Assembly (NCBI GenBank): GCA_047618565.1
Contig: JBLHKW010000217.1
Location: forward strand, 1-6,541
Reading direction: 5' to 3'
DNA length: 6,541 nucleotides
DNA from: JBLHKW01 sp047618565
GTDB taxonomy: Bacteria; Planctomycetota; UBA1135; GCA-002686595
Under the pieces are notes generated by a model that was not told the DNA's origin, ran no database searches, and saw only the letters and a list, made by a program, of their open reading frames with translations. Below are positions 5,633 to 6,541 of the stretch, piece after piece (position 1 is the stretch's first letter; every line of letters starts with the position of its first letter). The position numbers and the translations under genes were made by a program.

Positions 5633-6541
5633 TCAACGGATTCCCCGCCCCGGGGCTATGAAACCCGCACCGCGAAGCGACACCCGCGCTACTTCGCCCG
5701 CGCGAGCTGCGTACTCGTCATCCGTGCGCATGAGCGCCGCGTGCTGCCGGTAAATGCGCGCGGCGGTCTCGGCGCTGCTTCCAGTCCGCGTGCCGATCTC
5801 CTGGTAGGTCGCACCAGCCAGGTCTCGTAGCAGGCCAATCTCGAGTACGTCCCAGGCGTCCCTCGCTTTTTGGCTCGGGCGCACGAGCCAACCTGGAGCG
5901 CGCTCGCGACCGATCTTGACCGCATGGGCTACGGAACCGGGATCGCAGACGGGAACGCCCGGCCAGCTCCCGTCGGCCAGGCGGGCCTTGGCTCGCAACC
6001 AGCGCAGAACTCGCTCTGGCGCGGCCTGGACAAGGTGGTCCAGCGGGTCGACGTTACGGGTTCGGTCGGATGCAGCGATGCGCCGCTCGACCAACTCCCA
6101 CGAGTACACGGCGGAATCCGTGGCGAACGCGCGCGAGTAGAGACTCGGATCGTAGTTGCGAAGTCCCAACCGTTGACAGACGAGTTCCTCGACCCACTCG
6201 CGAGCGAGCCAGCGCGGCCCTGATCCATGCGAGTAGGATGCCGCGCTGCCGTGCGGATAATCGGCAGCCCTGGACACGATCCCCGCCTGCACAGGATTCT
6301 CGTCGATGTACTGCACCAGGATCTCGCGGTACTCGATCGACCGAACGGGCTTCGAGAAGAATCGGCCGCGTACCAGCGGCCCGTCTCGCTGGCGCCCACG
6401 GTTGAAACGGCGCACGTAGTCATTCTGAGCGCGGCCCATGGCCACAGAGAGCTCTCCCCGCGGGCTGTAGACGAGGAGGTGATAGTGCGTCGTCATGACG
6501 CACCAGGCATGGATCTCGATCTGGCCGCGCCGTACCCCGCG
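5633..6541 (-). CDS. IS200-like / REP-associated tyrosine transposase family protein, 5' end outside window
   Basis: The reading frame is open from the right edge (RGVRRGQIEIHAWCV, then the ATG at 6496) and gives 302 visible residues ending in TGA at 5635-5633. The residues before that ATG fit the family, so 6496 is not the true start and roughly the first few dozen residues lie beyond the window. The Y1 (HUH) single-strand nuclease domain shows the metal-binding motif HYH (6487-6479), the RGRFFSKPV block, and the conserved YIDENPVQAG motif. The Tyr of that motif (codon 6310-6308) is the candidate nucleophile. The family nicks and rejoins hairpin-bearing single-stranded DNA; REP-associated members act on dispersed palindromes. 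A C-terminal extension of about 190 residues, longer than the catalytic core, ends in a helix-turn-helix-like stretch (TYQEIGTRTGSSAETAARIY, 5809-5750). The gene converges on the sigma fusion with 34 nt between stops. No insertion-sequence ends were identified, and a domesticated role is possible. Confidence 0.85.
   Translation of the reverse strand, partial: RGVRRGQIEIHAWCVMTTHYHLLVYSPRGELSVAMGRAQNDYVRRFNRGRQRDGPLVRGRFFSKPVRSIEYREILVQYIDENPVQAGIVSRAADYPHGSAASYSHGSGPRWLAREWVEELVCQRLGLRNYDPSLYSRAFATDSAVYSWELVERRIAASDRTRNVDPLDHLVQAAPERVLRWLRAKARLADGSWPGVPVCDPGSVAHAVKIGRERAPGWLVRPSQKARDAWDVLEIGLLRDLAGATYQEIGTRTGSSAETAARIYRQHAALMRTDDEYAARAGEVARVSLRGAGFIAPGRGIR

Noticed and set aside
5599..5657. 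Terminator or transposon end between the convergent genes: small stem at 5602-5615 and an 8-bp inverted repeat (5606-5613 with 5650-5657)
   Set aside because: The small stem is four base pairs with no T-run. The 8-bp repeat is mostly accounted for by a local GCCCCGGGGC self-palindrome inside the transposase coding sequence.
1..6541. tRNA, rRNA or CRISPR array
   Set aside because: No cloverleaf-like T-loop motif, rRNA-like stretch, or regularly spaced repeats with unique spacers were seen on reading either strand.

Overview
The window is GC-rich DNA from a bacterium. It holds two complete protein genes on the plus strand, clpB and a very large ECF sigma-factor fusion. A third gene, partial, is an IS200-like/REP-associated (Y1, HUH) transposase-family gene running in from the right edge on the minus strand. 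An ECF sigma domain joined through one membrane segment to a long chain of carboxypeptidase-regulatory-like beta domains is, from general knowledge, typical of Planctomycetota and similar large-genome environmental bacteria. I infer that lineage with only moderate confidence.

Layout. Bases 1-312 hold no convincing gene. They contain a striking 24-bp inverted repeat (13-94), a C10 tract (162-171), a 15-bp tandem direct repeat at 21-bp spacing (172-207), a run of C-blocks that could form a G-quadruplex on the minus strand (225-254), and a strong Shine-Dalgarno sequence just before clpB. clpB (313-2880) encodes an 855-residue Hsp100 disaggregase with all canonical catalytic motifs. It has an unusually short segment between sensor 1 and the arginine finger of the second AAA+ ring. 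The 111-nt gap after clpB holds a 10-bp hairpin whose loop is complementary to a segment just downstream. The sigma-factor fusion (2992-5598, 868 residues) follows on the same strand. Its stop faces the stop of the minus-strand transposase-family gene (5633-6541, 5' end outside the window) across only 34 nt.

How the genes relate. clpB rescues aggregated cytoplasmic proteins, normally with DnaK. The sigma fusion looks like a one-protein transmembrane signalling device: a promoter-recognition module inside and a beta-rich sensor or adhesion-like region outside. No separate anti-sigma gene is visible. The two share a strand, but the gap and hairpin leave open whether they are co-transcribed. The Y1 transposase-family gene is probably an unrelated or domesticated mobile-type gene. 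The most interesting items are the sigma-to-envelope fusion with its well-placed internal start, the long palindrome upstream of clpB, and the shortened ClpB loop.
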